Positions 16,472-24,916 of a stretch of DNA of 64,000 bases are shown here, piece by piece. Location: contig NZ_WWGX01000068.1 of assembly GCF_009862265.1 (NCBI RefSeq), positions 142-64,141 of the forward strand, given 5' to 3'. The position numbers were made by a program, and so were the translations under genes. The notes under the pieces are model-generated. The model was not told where the DNA came from, made no database searches, and saw only the letters and a program-made list of their open reading frames with translations. Source of the DNA: Streptomyces sp. SID8352. GTDB lineage: Bacteria > Actinomycetota > Actinomycetes > Streptomycetales > Streptomycetaceae. Positions within the stretch are counted from its first letter, which is position 1. Each line of letters begins with the position of its first letter.

Positions 16472-18880
16472 ATGACCCCTGAGCGTCCCGGCCCGCCGCC
16501 GCCCCCGGCCGTCCCCTCGGCCACCTACCGGCTCCAGCTCCAGCCCGCGTTCCCCTTCGCCGCCGCCGCGGCGGCCGTGCCGTACCTGGCCGCGCTCGGC
16601 GTCTCCCATCTGCATCTGTCCCCGGTGCTGGAGGCCGTCCCGGGCTCACCGCACGGCTACGACGTGGTGGACCACTCCCGCATCCGCGCCGAACTCGGCG
16701 GCGAGGAGGGGCTGCGGGCCCTGTCCCGCACCGCGCGGGAGCACGGCCTGGGCCTGGTGGTGGACATCGTCCCCAACCACATGGCGATGGCCCCCCGGTA
16801 CAACCGGGCCCTGTGGGAGGTGCTGCGGGACGGTCCGGGCTCGCCGTACGCGCGGTGGTTCGACATCGACTGGGAGGCGGGCGGCGGCCAGGTGCTGCTG
16901 CCGGTGCTCGGCACCCCCGTCGGCGAGGCGCTGGACGACCTGAGGGCCGACGGCGGCGTCCTGCGCTACCACGACCAAGCCCTGCCGCTCCGCGAGGGCA
17001 CCGAGGGGCTGCCGCTGCCGCAGCTCCTGGACGCCCAGTGGTACCGCCCCGTGTGGTGGCGGCTGGCCCGCACCGAGCTGAACTACCGGCGCTTCTTCAG
17101 CGTCTCGGAGCTGATCGGGGTGCGGGTGGAGGACCCGGAGGTCTTCGAGGCCACCCACGCCGCCGTCCTTCGCCTGCTGCGCGAGGGCGTGATCGGCGGA
17201 CTGCGCGTCGACCATCCGGACGGGCTGGCCGACCCCGGCGCCTATCTGCGGCGGCTGCACGAGGCGGGCGGCGGCCGGTGGACGGTGGTGGAGAAGATCC
17301 TCGCGGACGGGGAGGAACTGCCCTCCTCCTGGCCCGTGGCGGGCACCACCGGCTACGACACCCTGCGGCACCTCGACGGCCTCTTCACCGACCCCGACGG
17401 CCACCGCGTCCTCCTCACCGGCTACCGGGGCTTCGCCGCCCCGGCCCCGGACCGGGGCGGGGACTGGGCGGCGACGGCCCGCGCGGCGGCGTACGAGGTG
17501 CTCGCGGACGAACTCGCGGCGGAGCTGGACCGGCTGACCCGGGTGGCGCACCGCCTCTGCGTCGCGGCGCCGGACCCTGCGCTGCGCGACCGGGCGCCGT
17601 GGGCGCTGCGGACCGCGCTGCGGGAACTGCTGGTCCGGCTGGAGGTCTACCGACCGTACACCCCGCGCGACGCGGCGGACGTCGTCACCGAGAAGGCGGC
17701 GGCCGGGGCCCGGGAGGCCTTCGCCGTGCCCGAGGAGGCCGACGCGGTGGACGCCGTCCGCTCGCTGGTGGTCGGCACCGCCGGGGACGGGCCGGAGCAC
17801 GCCGACTTCCGGGCGCGGTTCGCGCAGACCGCGTCGGCGTTGCGCGCCAAGTCCGTGGAGGACAGGGCGTTCTACCGGCACGCGGCGCTGCTCTCCGCGA
17901 CCGAGGTGGGCGGCGCACCGGGCTCGCCCGCGCTGTCCCCGGAGCGGTTCCACGCCCACGCCGCGCGGCTGGCCCGGGACCGGCCGGCGACCGGCACCGT
18001 CGTCTCCACCCACGACACCAAGCGCAGCGCCGATGTGCGCGCCGCCCTGTCGGTGCTCACCCAGTGCCCCCGGCGGTGGACGGACCTCGTGGCGGAGCTG
18101 GACGGCGGCGCGCCCGGGGCGCCGGACCGGCAGGTGGCCTGGGCGGCCTGGCAGACGGTGTTCGGGCTCGGGCCGGCCGACGGGGAGCGGGTGCGCCGGG
18201 CGCTGCTGAAGCACGTCCGGGAGGCCGGGCTGCGCACCGGGTGGACCGAGCGTCGGCCGTCGTACGAGGAGGCCGTGGACCGCTTCGTGGCGGCGGGGCC
18301 GTGCGGGCCGCCCGGGGCGCGGGTGGCCGCGCTGCGGGAGGAGTTGGGGCCGCACATCCGGGCCAATGTGCTGGGCACGGCACTGGTCCACCTGACGATG
18401 CCGGGCGTGCCGGACCTGTACCAGGGCACGGAGGGCGAGTACCGGGCGCTGGTCGACCCGGACAACCGCGGCCCGGCGCACTTCCCGCCCGTACCGTCCG
18501 ACCCCGGGACCCCGGGCACCCGGGCCACCGCCGGGGACGGGGCCAAGGAGGCCGTGACGCGGGCGGCCCTGGCCCTGCGCGCCCGGCGCCCCGGTGCCTT
18601 CGGGCCCGGGGGCGGGTACACGCCGCTGGCGGCGCGGGGCCCGGCGGCGGAGCACTGCGTGGCGTTCGGCCGGTCGTCGGAGGCGGTGACGGCGGTGACC
18701 CGGCTCTCGCTGCGGCTGGCGGAGACGGGCGGCTGGCGGGACACGGAACTGCCGCTGCCGCCGGGCCGGTGGTGCGACGTGCTGTCCCCCGGACGGGAGT
18801 TCACCGGCTCCGTACCCCTGGCGGAGCTGTTCGCGGATCTTCCGGTGGCCCTGCTGGAGCGCAACGGGGCTTTCGAGTAG
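16472..18880 (+). CDS. treY: Malto-oligosyltrehalose synthase TreY
   Basis: An 802-residue GH13 enzyme that isomerises the reducing-end alpha-1,4 bond of maltodextrins to alpha,alpha-1,1, the first step of the TreY-TreZ trehalose route. It begins TYRLQLQPAFPFAAA, the family hallmark, with HGYDVVDHS soon after. Active-site regions are DIVPNHMA, GLRVDHPDG (nucleophile), VVEKIL (acid/base) and STHDTKRS. It ends with a typical LPPGRWCDVLSP segment. Length is normal. It reads in the same direction as glgX and treZ but is separated from treZ by five unrelated genes. It ends six bases from the convergent LysR gene. Confidence 0.96.
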   Translation: MTPERPGPPPPPAVPSATYRLQLQPAFPFAAAAAAVPYLAALGVSHLHLSPVLEAVPGSPHGYDVVDHSRIRAELGGEEGLRALSRTAREHGLGLVVDIVPNHMAMAPRYNRALWEVLRDGPGSPYARWFDIDWEAGGGQVLLPVLGTPVGEALDDLRADGGVLRYHDQALPLREGTEGLPLPQLLDAQWYRPVWWRLARTELNYRRFFSVSELIGVRVEDPEVFEATHAAVLRLLREGVIGGLRVDHPDGLADPGAYLRRLHEAGGGRWTVVEKILADGEELPSSWPVAGTTGYDTLRHLDGLFTDPDGHRVLLTGYRGFAAPAPDRGGDWAATARAAAYEVLADELAAELDRLTRVAHRLCVAAPDPALRDRAPWALRTALRELLVRLEVYRPYTPRDAADVVTEKAAAGAREAFAVPEEADAVDAVRSLVVGTAGDGPEHADFRARFAQTASALRAKSVEDRAFYRHAALLSATEVGGAPGSPALSPERFHAHAARLARDRPATGTVVSTHDTKRSADVRAALSVLTQCPRRWTDLVAELDGGAPGAPDRQVAWAAWQTVFGLGPADGERVRRALLKHVREAGLRTGWTERRPSYEEAVDRFVAAGPCGPPGARVAALREELGPHIRANVLGTALVHLTMPGVPDLYQGTEGEYRALVDPDNRGPAHFPPVPSDPGTPGTRATAGDGAKEAVTRAALALRARRPGAFGPGGGYTPLAARGPAAEHCVAFGRSSEAVTAVTRLSLRLAETGGWRDTELPLPPGRWCDVLSPGREFTGSVPLAELFADLPVALLERNGAFE

Positions 18881-18886
18881 GGGAGT

Positions 18887-19846
18887 TCATGTCGGACACC
18901 TCAAGGGTCGTGCCGGAGGCCCGGGTTGGCCGAGAACGCGGGTCCCGGGTGACGCGGGCGCGGCGGCCGGGGGCCAGGCCGTGCGCAGCAGGCGGGTGAA
19001 GACCTCCGCGGCACCGGTCGGCGCCAGGCGCGAGAAGGCGGCCAGGGGGCGCCGCCACGGCGGGTCGGGGGCGAGCACCACGCAGTCCTCCCCGACCGCG
19101 CCCCGCACCAGGTACGAGGGGGCCGTGCACACCCCCACCCCGGCGGCGGCCATCCGCACCGCCGTCGAGGTGTGCCCGGTGAACGCGGCCGTGCGCGGCC
19201 GGAAGCCGGCCCGGCCGCAGGCCCGGTCGAGGAAGCGCTCGCCCCCGACGACGGGCTCCATCGCGCAGCGCACCCAGGGCCGGTCCGCGAGTTCGCGCAG
19301 CGTCACCGTCGTACGGCCCGCGAACCGGTCGTCGAAGGGGACCACCAGGACCATCTCCTCGTCGCCGAGGGGGACGACGGTGCCGGGCCAGTCCCGGGGC
19401 GCCGGGCCGATCGCGAGGTCGGCGGTGCCCCGCTCCACCCGCTCCTCCAACTCCTCGGTCGTGGCGTACTCGTGGAGGTGCAGCACGACCCCGGGGTGGG
19501 CGGCGTGCCAGCGGGCGAACACGTCGGGCAGGATGCCGACGGCCACCGCGTGCACGGCCGCGACGTGCAGTTCCCCGCCCTCGGCGCCGGCCGCCGCGCG
19601 GGCGGCGCGGTGGGCCTGCGCGGCGCTGCGGACGGCGAGTTCGGCGTGCGGGCGGAAGGCGCGGCCCATCGGCGTCAGCCGCACGCCGCGCGGCAGGCGC
19701 TCCAGCAGGTCGCCGCCGACCGTGCGTTCCAACGCCTTGATCTGATGGGACAGCGCGGACTGGGTGACGTGCAGGGACTCGGCCGCGCGGGTGAACGACG
19801 CCTCCTCGACGACCGTCAGGAAGTACTCCATCTGCCGCAGGCTCAT
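18887..19846 (-). CDS. LysR family transcriptional regulator
   Basis: A 319-residue LysR-type regulator. Residues 1-60 form the winged helix-turn-helix (LRQMEYFLTVVEEASFTRAA and SALSHQIKALE), followed by a substrate-binding domain with a VERGTADLAIGP segment. The start at 19846 (MSLRQMEYF) is the family start; the open frame continues to 19912 but without homology. It is transcribed away from a dihydrolipoamide dehydrogenase gene across a spacer with inverted repeats. That arrangement is classic for a LysR regulator and its target, and it probably also represses itself. The inducer is unknown. Confidence 0.93.
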   Translation of the reverse strand: MSLRQMEYFLTVVEEASFTRAAESLHVTQSALSHQIKALERTVGGDLLERLPRGVRLTPMGRAFRPHAELAVRSAAQAHRAARAAAGAEGGELHVAAVHAVAVGILPDVFARWHAAHPGVVLHLHEYATTEELEERVERGTADLAIGPAPRDWPGTVVPLGDEEMVLVVPFDDRFAGRTTVTLRELADRPWVRCAMEPVVGGERFLDRACGRAGFRPRTAAFTGHTSTAVRMAAAGVGVCTAPSYLVRGAVGEDCVVLAPDPPWRRPLAAFSRLAPTGAAEVFTRLLRTAWPPAAAPASPGTRVLGQPGPPARPLRCPT

Positions 19847-19927
19847 CCCCGTTCCCCGCCTTCCCCGTGCACGCGGCCGTCGCGGCGGGCCGGGAGCGCG
19901 CGCCATGAACATCCCTCATCGGGACCA

Positions 19928-19955
19928 CAAGAACATTGTCTTGGACTCATGACAA
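19928..19955. promoter_or_regulatory. Overlapping inverted repeats, candidate LysR operator
   Basis: The LysR/lpd spacer holds CAAGA-N6-TCTTG (19928-19943) and an overlapping TTGTC-N10-GACAA (19936-19955). This is the most AT-rich stretch for several kilobases. Both dyads resemble the spacing of LysR-type boxes and lie 23-50 bases before the lpd start. Confidence 0.55.
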
Positions 19956-19977
19956 GGAAGGGGCGGAGGCTGGGGCC

Positions 19978-21417
19978 ATGAACACACATGACGTGATCGT
20001 CATCGGCGGCGGAACCGGCGGCTACAGCACCGCGCTGCGGGCCGCCGCGCTGGGTCTGGACGTGGTCCTGGTCGAGCGGGACAAGGTCGGCGGAACCTGT
20101 CTGCACCGGGGCTGCATCCCCAGCAAGGCGATGCTGCACGCGGCGGAACTCGTCGACGGCATCGCGGAGGCCCGCGAGCGCTGGGGCGTGAAGGCCGGCC
20201 TGGAGGGCGTGGACTGGGCGGCCCTCGTCGCCACCCGGGACGGCATCGTGGACCGCAACCACAAGGGCGTCGAGGCGCATCTCGCCCACGCCGGGGTGCG
20301 GGTGGTGCGGGGCAGCGCGCGGCTGACGGGCACGCGCTCGGTCGCGGTCGAGGGCGTCGCGGGCGCCGACGGCGTCCCCGGGACCGGTGCGCCGGTCCCC
20401 CTCGTGGCGCGCCGGGGCATCGTGCTGGCCACCGGTTCGCGCCCACGCGTCCTGCCGGGCCTGGAGCCGGACGGGCGGCGCGTGGTCACCAGTGACGACG
20501 CGCTGTTCGCGCCGGGACTGCCCGCGTCGGTCCTGGTGCTGGGCGGGGGCGCCATCGGGGTGGAGTACGCCTCCTTCCACCGCTCCATGGGCGCGGAGGT
20601 CACCCTGCTGGAGGCCGCCGACCGGATCGTGCCGCTGGAGGACGCGGACGTGAGCCGGCATCTGACGCGGGGCCTGAAGAAGCGCGGTGTCGACGTGCGC
20701 GCGGGTGCCCGGATGGTGGACGCCGAGGTGCTCGCCGACGGCGTGCGCGCCCGGGTGCGCACCGCCCGGGGCGAGACCGTCACCGTCGAGGCGGAGCGGC
20801 TGCTGGTGGCGGTGGGCCGGGTGCCGGTCACCGACGGGCTGGGGCTGGAGGCGGCGGGGCTGGCCACCGACGAGCGGGGCTTCGTGGCGCCGGCCGACTG
20901 GGCCCGGCTGGAGACCGCGCTGCCCGGCGTGCACGTGGTGGGCGACCTGCTGCCCCCGCCGTCGCTGGGTCTGGCCCACGCCTCCTTCGCGGAGGGCCTG
21001 CTGGTGGCGGAGACGCTGGCGGGCGTCCCCTCGCCGCCCGTGGACTACGCGGCGGTCCCGCGCGTGACGTACTCGGCGCCGCAGACGGCGGCGGTGGGGC
21101 TGAGTGAGGAGGAGGCGCGCGCCCGGGGCCACGAGCCCGAGGTGAACACCATGCCGCTGACGGCGGTCGCCAAGGGGATGGTGCACGGGCAGGGCGGTGT
21201 GGTGAAGGTCGTCACGGAGGCGGGCGGCGGCCGGGTGCTGGGCGTGCACCTGGTGGGCCCGCACGTGTCGGAGATGATCGCCGAGAGCCAGCTCATCGTC
21301 GGCTGGGACGCCGAGCCCGGTGACGTGGCCCGGCACATCCATCCGCACCCCACGCTGTCCGAGGCGGTCGGCGAGGTGTTCCTGACCCTGGCGGGGCGCG
21401 GACTCCACCAGCAGTGA
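19978..21417 (+). CDS. Dihydrolipoamide dehydrogenase
   Basis: A 479-residue FAD/NAD-binding disulfide oxidoreductase of the E3 (Lpd) family, which reoxidises dihydrolipoyl groups of 2-oxoacid dehydrogenases or the glycine cleavage system. N-terminal GGGTGGYSTA binds FAD; GGTCLHRGCIPSK carries the redox-active Cys pair; LVLGGGAIGVEYAS binds NAD; HIHPHPTLSEA has the catalytic His and Glu. No lipoyl enzyme gene is adjacent, so it may serve a distant complex. The ATG at 19978 is the family start. It is divergent from the LysR gene and probably its target. Confidence 0.93.
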   Translation: MNTHDVIVIGGGTGGYSTALRAAALGLDVVLVERDKVGGTCLHRGCIPSKAMLHAAELVDGIAEARERWGVKAGLEGVDWAALVATRDGIVDRNHKGVEAHLAHAGVRVVRGSARLTGTRSVAVEGVAGADGVPGTGAPVPLVARRGIVLATGSRPRVLPGLEPDGRRVVTSDDALFAPGLPASVLVLGGGAIGVEYASFHRSMGAEVTLLEAADRIVPLEDADVSRHLTRGLKKRGVDVRAGARMVDAEVLADGVRARVRTARGETVTVEAERLLVAVGRVPVTDGLGLEAAGLATDERGFVAPADWARLETALPGVHVVGDLLPPPSLGLAHASFAEGLLVAETLAGVPSPPVDYAAVPRVTYSAPQTAAVGLSEEEARARGHEPEVNTMPLTAVAKGMVHGQGGVVKVVTEAGGGRVLGVHLVGPHVSEMIAESQLIVGWDAEPGDVARHIHPHPTLSEAVGEVFLTLAGRGLHQQ

Positions 21418-21715
21418 CCCGACCGGTCACCGGGCCCGTGGCTCCGTAGGTCCCGTGGGTCCCGTAGGGCCCTCGGGCCCCGCAGGGCCGTGTGCCCCGT
21501 GGGTCCCGCAGGGCCACGGGTCCCGTAGGCCCGGCAAGGCCCGTAGGCCCCGTAAGGCCCGCAGGGCCATGGGCCCCGCGGAACGGAACCCCTTGGGGCC
21601 CATGGGTCCCGTAGGGCCGTGGGGGACGCCCCGGAGGCGGCAGGTGGGTCGGCGTACCCGCACCCCCTACGGATCCCCCGGAGAGGGCCGCCCCTCCCCG
21701 GAGGCCGGGCCGGGA
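21418..21715. repeat. Repetitive spacer of GGTCCCGTAGGGCC-like units
   Basis: The spacer between lpd and the convergent carboxypeptidase gene is built of degenerate repeats around GGGCCCCGTAGG and GGGTCCCGTAGG (about 21430-21625). Because the unit length is often a multiple of nine, a minus-strand frame (21427-21663) reads as Gly-Pro-X repeats resembling collagen. No ribosome-binding site or signal supports a gene. Many of the units are self-complementary and could fold into hairpins. Confidence 0.6.
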
Positions 21716-23101
21716 TCATTCCATGCTCAGCGGCACCGCGGCACCGGGCCCCCGGCCGGGACTCCCCGTCGGGGACGGTTCCCGCCCGCGGCGGGCGGCG
21801 AGTTCGAAGGCGGCGAGGACGACCCGGCTCTGGTACTCGACCTGCCGCGCGACCGGTATCCAGCGGGCGCCGCAGCCGTCGTGGTAGTCGGCGCACCACT
21901 CGTCGACGGCCGCGTCCAGTTCGGGCAGCACCGCCGCCGGGTCGGGTCCGGTCCGGGTCACCAACTGGTGCAGCAGCCCCGCCGTGCGCAGCGCCAGCCG
22001 CCGCCCGGCGAGCCGCAGCGCGACCAGGTGGGCGGTGGTCATCGGGGGCAGCGCGCGGCCCGTCCCGTCGTCGGTACCGGGGTCCCAGGCGTCCGCCAGC
22101 CGGGGGGAGACCAGCAGGTAGTCGTCGACCGGCGCGAGCAGCCGGGCGGCGTCCGGTCCGGGCGGGACGTGCGGCCGCAGCCGGGCGAGGAGCCGGTGCA
22201 GCCGCCGGGTGTCGCGGCGCAGGGCGTCGCTGACGGTGCGCAGCTGCGCGTCCCGGTCGTCCGGGGGCGATCCGTCCCCCACCGCCGCCACGCCCCACAT
22301 CGGGGCCTCGACGACGGCGGTGACGGTGCCGTAGCGACGCGGGTGGCACCACGTCGAGTCGACGGCCGCCTCGGTGATCGCGGCGGTGAAGTCGCCCTGG
22401 CGGGGCAGCGGGATGCGGTACAGGGCGGGGCCGAGACAGGGCCAGTACAGGGTGTCGTAGGAGCCCAGCTCACGGGGGATGCCGAGGCGGGCCGCAGCGA
22501 GGGCCATGCGGTCCGCGAGACCGGGCAGGTCGTGGGTCAGCTCGGCGAAGCCGCCGCCCACGTCGACGCCGTGCAGCGAGCACTGGAGGAACGGCCGCAG
22601 CTCCGCCTGGAGCCGCAGCAGGGTCCGGGTCTCGGGCAGGGTCGCGCGGTCGGGGCCGTCGGGCAGCCACTCGGGCTGCTCCAGGAAGCCGGGGCGGTAG
22701 AAGTTCCGGGCGTAGCGGCCGAGGGTGTACGGGCCGGTCAGCCAGCCCTCGTTGCGGCGCAGCCCGTCGGGGTCGGCGCACAGCAGCAGGTTCCACGTGG
22801 CGTCGGCGCCCTCGGTGAGCCGGGGATCCTCCAGCGCGCGTTCGGCCAGCCGCAGCACGGTCGCGCCGCCCACGGGTTCGTTGGCGTGCGGCCCGGCGAC
22901 GACGAGCACCTGGCGGCTGCCGCAGCCCACGGAGAGCAGCAGCATCGGGGAGCCGGCCCGGGAGGTGCCCACACGGCGCAGCCGGGCCTGCCGGGGATGG
23001 CGTTCGACGAGGTCGGCGGCACGGTCGCCCAGCTCGTCCACGGTCGGATAGCGCAGGATCGGCGGCAGAGCACACCTCCACGATGCGTGCCGTCGGGTCA
23101 C
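21716..23101 (-). CDS. M14 family zinc carboxypeptidase-like protein
   Basis: A 461-residue protein of the M14 carboxypeptidase/amidoligase-like hydrolase family. HANEPVGG supplies the first zinc His and Glu (about 72 and 75), SLHGVD gives the third ligand, and VVEAPMW matches the catalytic Glu region. There is no signal peptide, so it probably acts in the cytoplasm on a peptide or amino-acid conjugate. The C-terminal 200 residues are largely helical and unrecognised. A GTG start at 23101 is given; however GGAGG followed by CTG at 23066-23068 is an alternative, since homology begins at PPILRYPTVDE. A TTGAC motif at 23147-23152 (minus) may be its -35 element. Confidence 0.82.
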   Translation of the reverse strand: MTRRHASWRCALPPILRYPTVDELGDRAADLVERHPRQARLRRVGTSRAGSPMLLLSVGCGSRQVLVVAGPHANEPVGGATVLRLAERALEDPRLTEGADATWNLLLCADPDGLRRNEGWLTGPYTLGRYARNFYRPGFLEQPEWLPDGPDRATLPETRTLLRLQAELRPFLQCSLHGVDVGGGFAELTHDLPGLADRMALAAARLGIPRELGSYDTLYWPCLGPALYRIPLPRQGDFTAAITEAAVDSTWCHPRRYGTVTAVVEAPMWGVAAVGDGSPPDDRDAQLRTVSDALRRDTRRLHRLLARLRPHVPPGPDAARLLAPVDDYLLVSPRLADAWDPGTDDGTGRALPPMTTAHLVALRLAGRRLALRTAGLLHQLVTRTGPDPAAVLPELDAAVDEWCADYHDGCGARWIPVARQVEYQSRVVLAAFELAARRGREPSPTGSPGRGPGAAVPLSME

Positions 23102-23946
23102 CTGGTGTGCTCGGTGTACGCACAGTCAGTCACGACTCGGCAGGCGCGTCAACACCTTGAAAGGCAAAGGGTCATATGCCAGCGCGGCCGGACCGGGCCC
23201 CCTGGAACCCCCGGGGTGGGGAGCGGACGGTTCCGGAGGGGCACGGCGGGAACGGGGCGGGCACGAACCCCGGTAGGGCCGGAGCGGACGGACGGGTCCG
23301 GCGTCCGCCGGCGCGCGCAGGGGGCGCTGCGCGGGCGCTCGCACCGGTGCCGGAGCCCCGACGGACGGGGCCGCCGGTGCGGCTCGGACCGGGGCCGGGC
23401 ATCCCGGCGGACTCGGGCCTGCGGGCGGGGCCGCCGGTACCGCTCCCGACCGGGGCCGGACGCGCCCGGCGGGCGGAGGACCGGCGGGCGGGCGGAGGAC
23501 CGGCGGGCGGGCCCAGGCGTGACGGGCGGACGGCCGGTTCGGCCCCCGGGACGGACCGGTGCTCACGTCACAGGTGCGGCGGAACGCACCGGCCGGTCTC
23601 CGCCCCCGGCCGGACGGGGCACGCGTACGTGACGGGGCACGCGTACGTGCGGAAGGCATCCGGGTGGAGACACACGACCCGGCGGAGGCCACCCGTACGG
23701 GGCCGAGACACGCGCACGCGGGCGCACGCGCAGGGTACCGGTCACGGAACCGACGACCGTGATCGAGACCCGCGCACGCGGGCGCACGCACAGGGAGGAG
23801 CCGGGCAGTGGCCGGACCCGGGCGGATCGGGAAGGGCCGTACCGGGCGAGTGCCGGGCGGGGAGCGTGTCGGCCGGACGCCGGCGGCGGACCGTACCGGG
23901 CGAGCGCCGGGCGGAAAAGGGCGCGGCGGGGCCCCACCGCTCCGGG
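23102..23946. repeat. 845-base gene-free region rich in direct repeats
   Basis: No credible gene lies between the FHA gene and the carboxypeptidase gene, though long frames cross it by GC bias. Repeats include two perfect tandem copies of GACGGGGCACGCGTACGT (23613-23648), a near-identical 32-base segment at 23704-23735 and 23764-23795, and a 23-base CGTACCGGGCGAG-type unit at 23838-23860 and 23892-23914. The right end lies directly after the FHA gene's stop. Confidence 0.6.
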
Positions 23947-24498
23947 TCAGCCCGCGGAGAGGCGGAAGGCCATCCGCCCGAACCCGATCTGGTCACCTTC
24001 TCGCACCACCGCCGCGCCGATCACCCGACGGCCGTTCACCGTCGTGCCGTTGGTCGAGCCGAGGTCCCGCAGCACCCACATCCCTCCTTGGAGGGAGAGT
24101 TCGGCGTGCACCCGGGAGACCGTCTCGTGGGTCAGCCGCAGCCCGTTGGCCGGATCACGCCCTATGCGCAGCGCCCGGCCGGTGCCAGGGTGCGGCAGCA
24201 GCAGCTTCGGCAGCCGTTCGGCCTGCCACGCCCTGCGCAGCCGCACGGTGAAGCCGGAGACCGCCTCGACGCCCCCGAGCACCAGCCGCGACAGACGCCG
24301 CTCCCGGGGCAGGTCGGCGGTGAGCGCGGCCAACTCGTGGGAGTGGTGTGCGGACAGGGCCAGTTCCATCCGGCGGATGAAGGTGTCGTGCGACAGACGG
24401 CCCATGGCGACGCCGTCCCGCAACGCCTTCAGCGCCTTGTCCCGCTCCGCGTCGGACAGGCGCGCGGGGTACGTGTTGAACTCGAAGGACGACGTCAC
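23947..24498 (-). CDS. DUF1707-FHA domain protein
   Basis: A 183-residue cytosolic protein. Residues 10-65 are a DUF1707 (SHOCT-like) domain (LSDAERDKALKALRDGVAMG through ALSAHHSHELAALTADLP). Residues 105-180 are a forkhead-associated domain with GRDPANGL, the phosphothreonine-contacting SRVHAEL, and LGSTNGT. FHA domains read phosphothreonine made by Ser/Thr kinases, so it probably acts in signalling, but no kinase gene is near. It starts with GTG at 24498 (VTSSFEFNTYPARLSD). It is divergent from treZ across a C-rich spacer. Confidence 0.9.
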   Translation of the reverse strand: MTSSFEFNTYPARLSDAERDKALKALRDGVAMGRLSHDTFIRRMELALSAHHSHELAALTADLPRERRLSRLVLGGVEAVSGFTVRLRRAWQAERLPKLLLPHPGTGRALRIGRDPANGLRLTHETVSRVHAELSLQGGMWVLRDLGSTNGTTVNGRRVIGAAVVREGDQIGFGRMAFRLSAG

Positions 24499-24916
24499 CC
24501 TGGTGATTCTCGGTCAGCCGCGGCGGGGTGTCCAGAAGACCGGAGAACAGCGCCCCTCCCGCCGCCCCGCGCCCGCGCCCCACCACCACGCGCCCCCCGC
24601 CACCGGTCCCCGACCGTCCCACCGCCCCGTTGTCCCTCCCCGTCCCGCCGCCGTCCCTCCCCCCGTCCCGCCACCCGGCCGCCCCGCCACCCTCCACCGG
24701 GCGGTCGCCGACCCGCCACCGGGGCCCGCGTACCGCCCCCGGCCCCCGCACCGGCGCACCGCACCCCGGAACGCCCCGCGCTCCCCCGGCCCGCCCCTCC
24801 GGTACCGCGTCCGGCCCGGTGCGCCGCGCGAACGGCGGCATTCGAAGGCGGATCACCCCGGGGTGCAGGACCATGGACGGACGAGACCACGGTGAGCGGC
24901 CGAAGGGGAACCGTCC
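24499..24916. other. Strand-skewed spacer with potential G-quadruplex
   Basis: The FHA/treZ divergent spacer is almost free of A on the + strand and very C-rich from 24550 to 24720. Four or more C-runs at 24655-24676 mean the minus strand fits the G-quadruplex pattern of four G-runs with short loops. GGGG and GGAA segments 12-20 bases before treZ may serve as its ribosome-binding site. No gene is credible. Confidence 0.5.
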
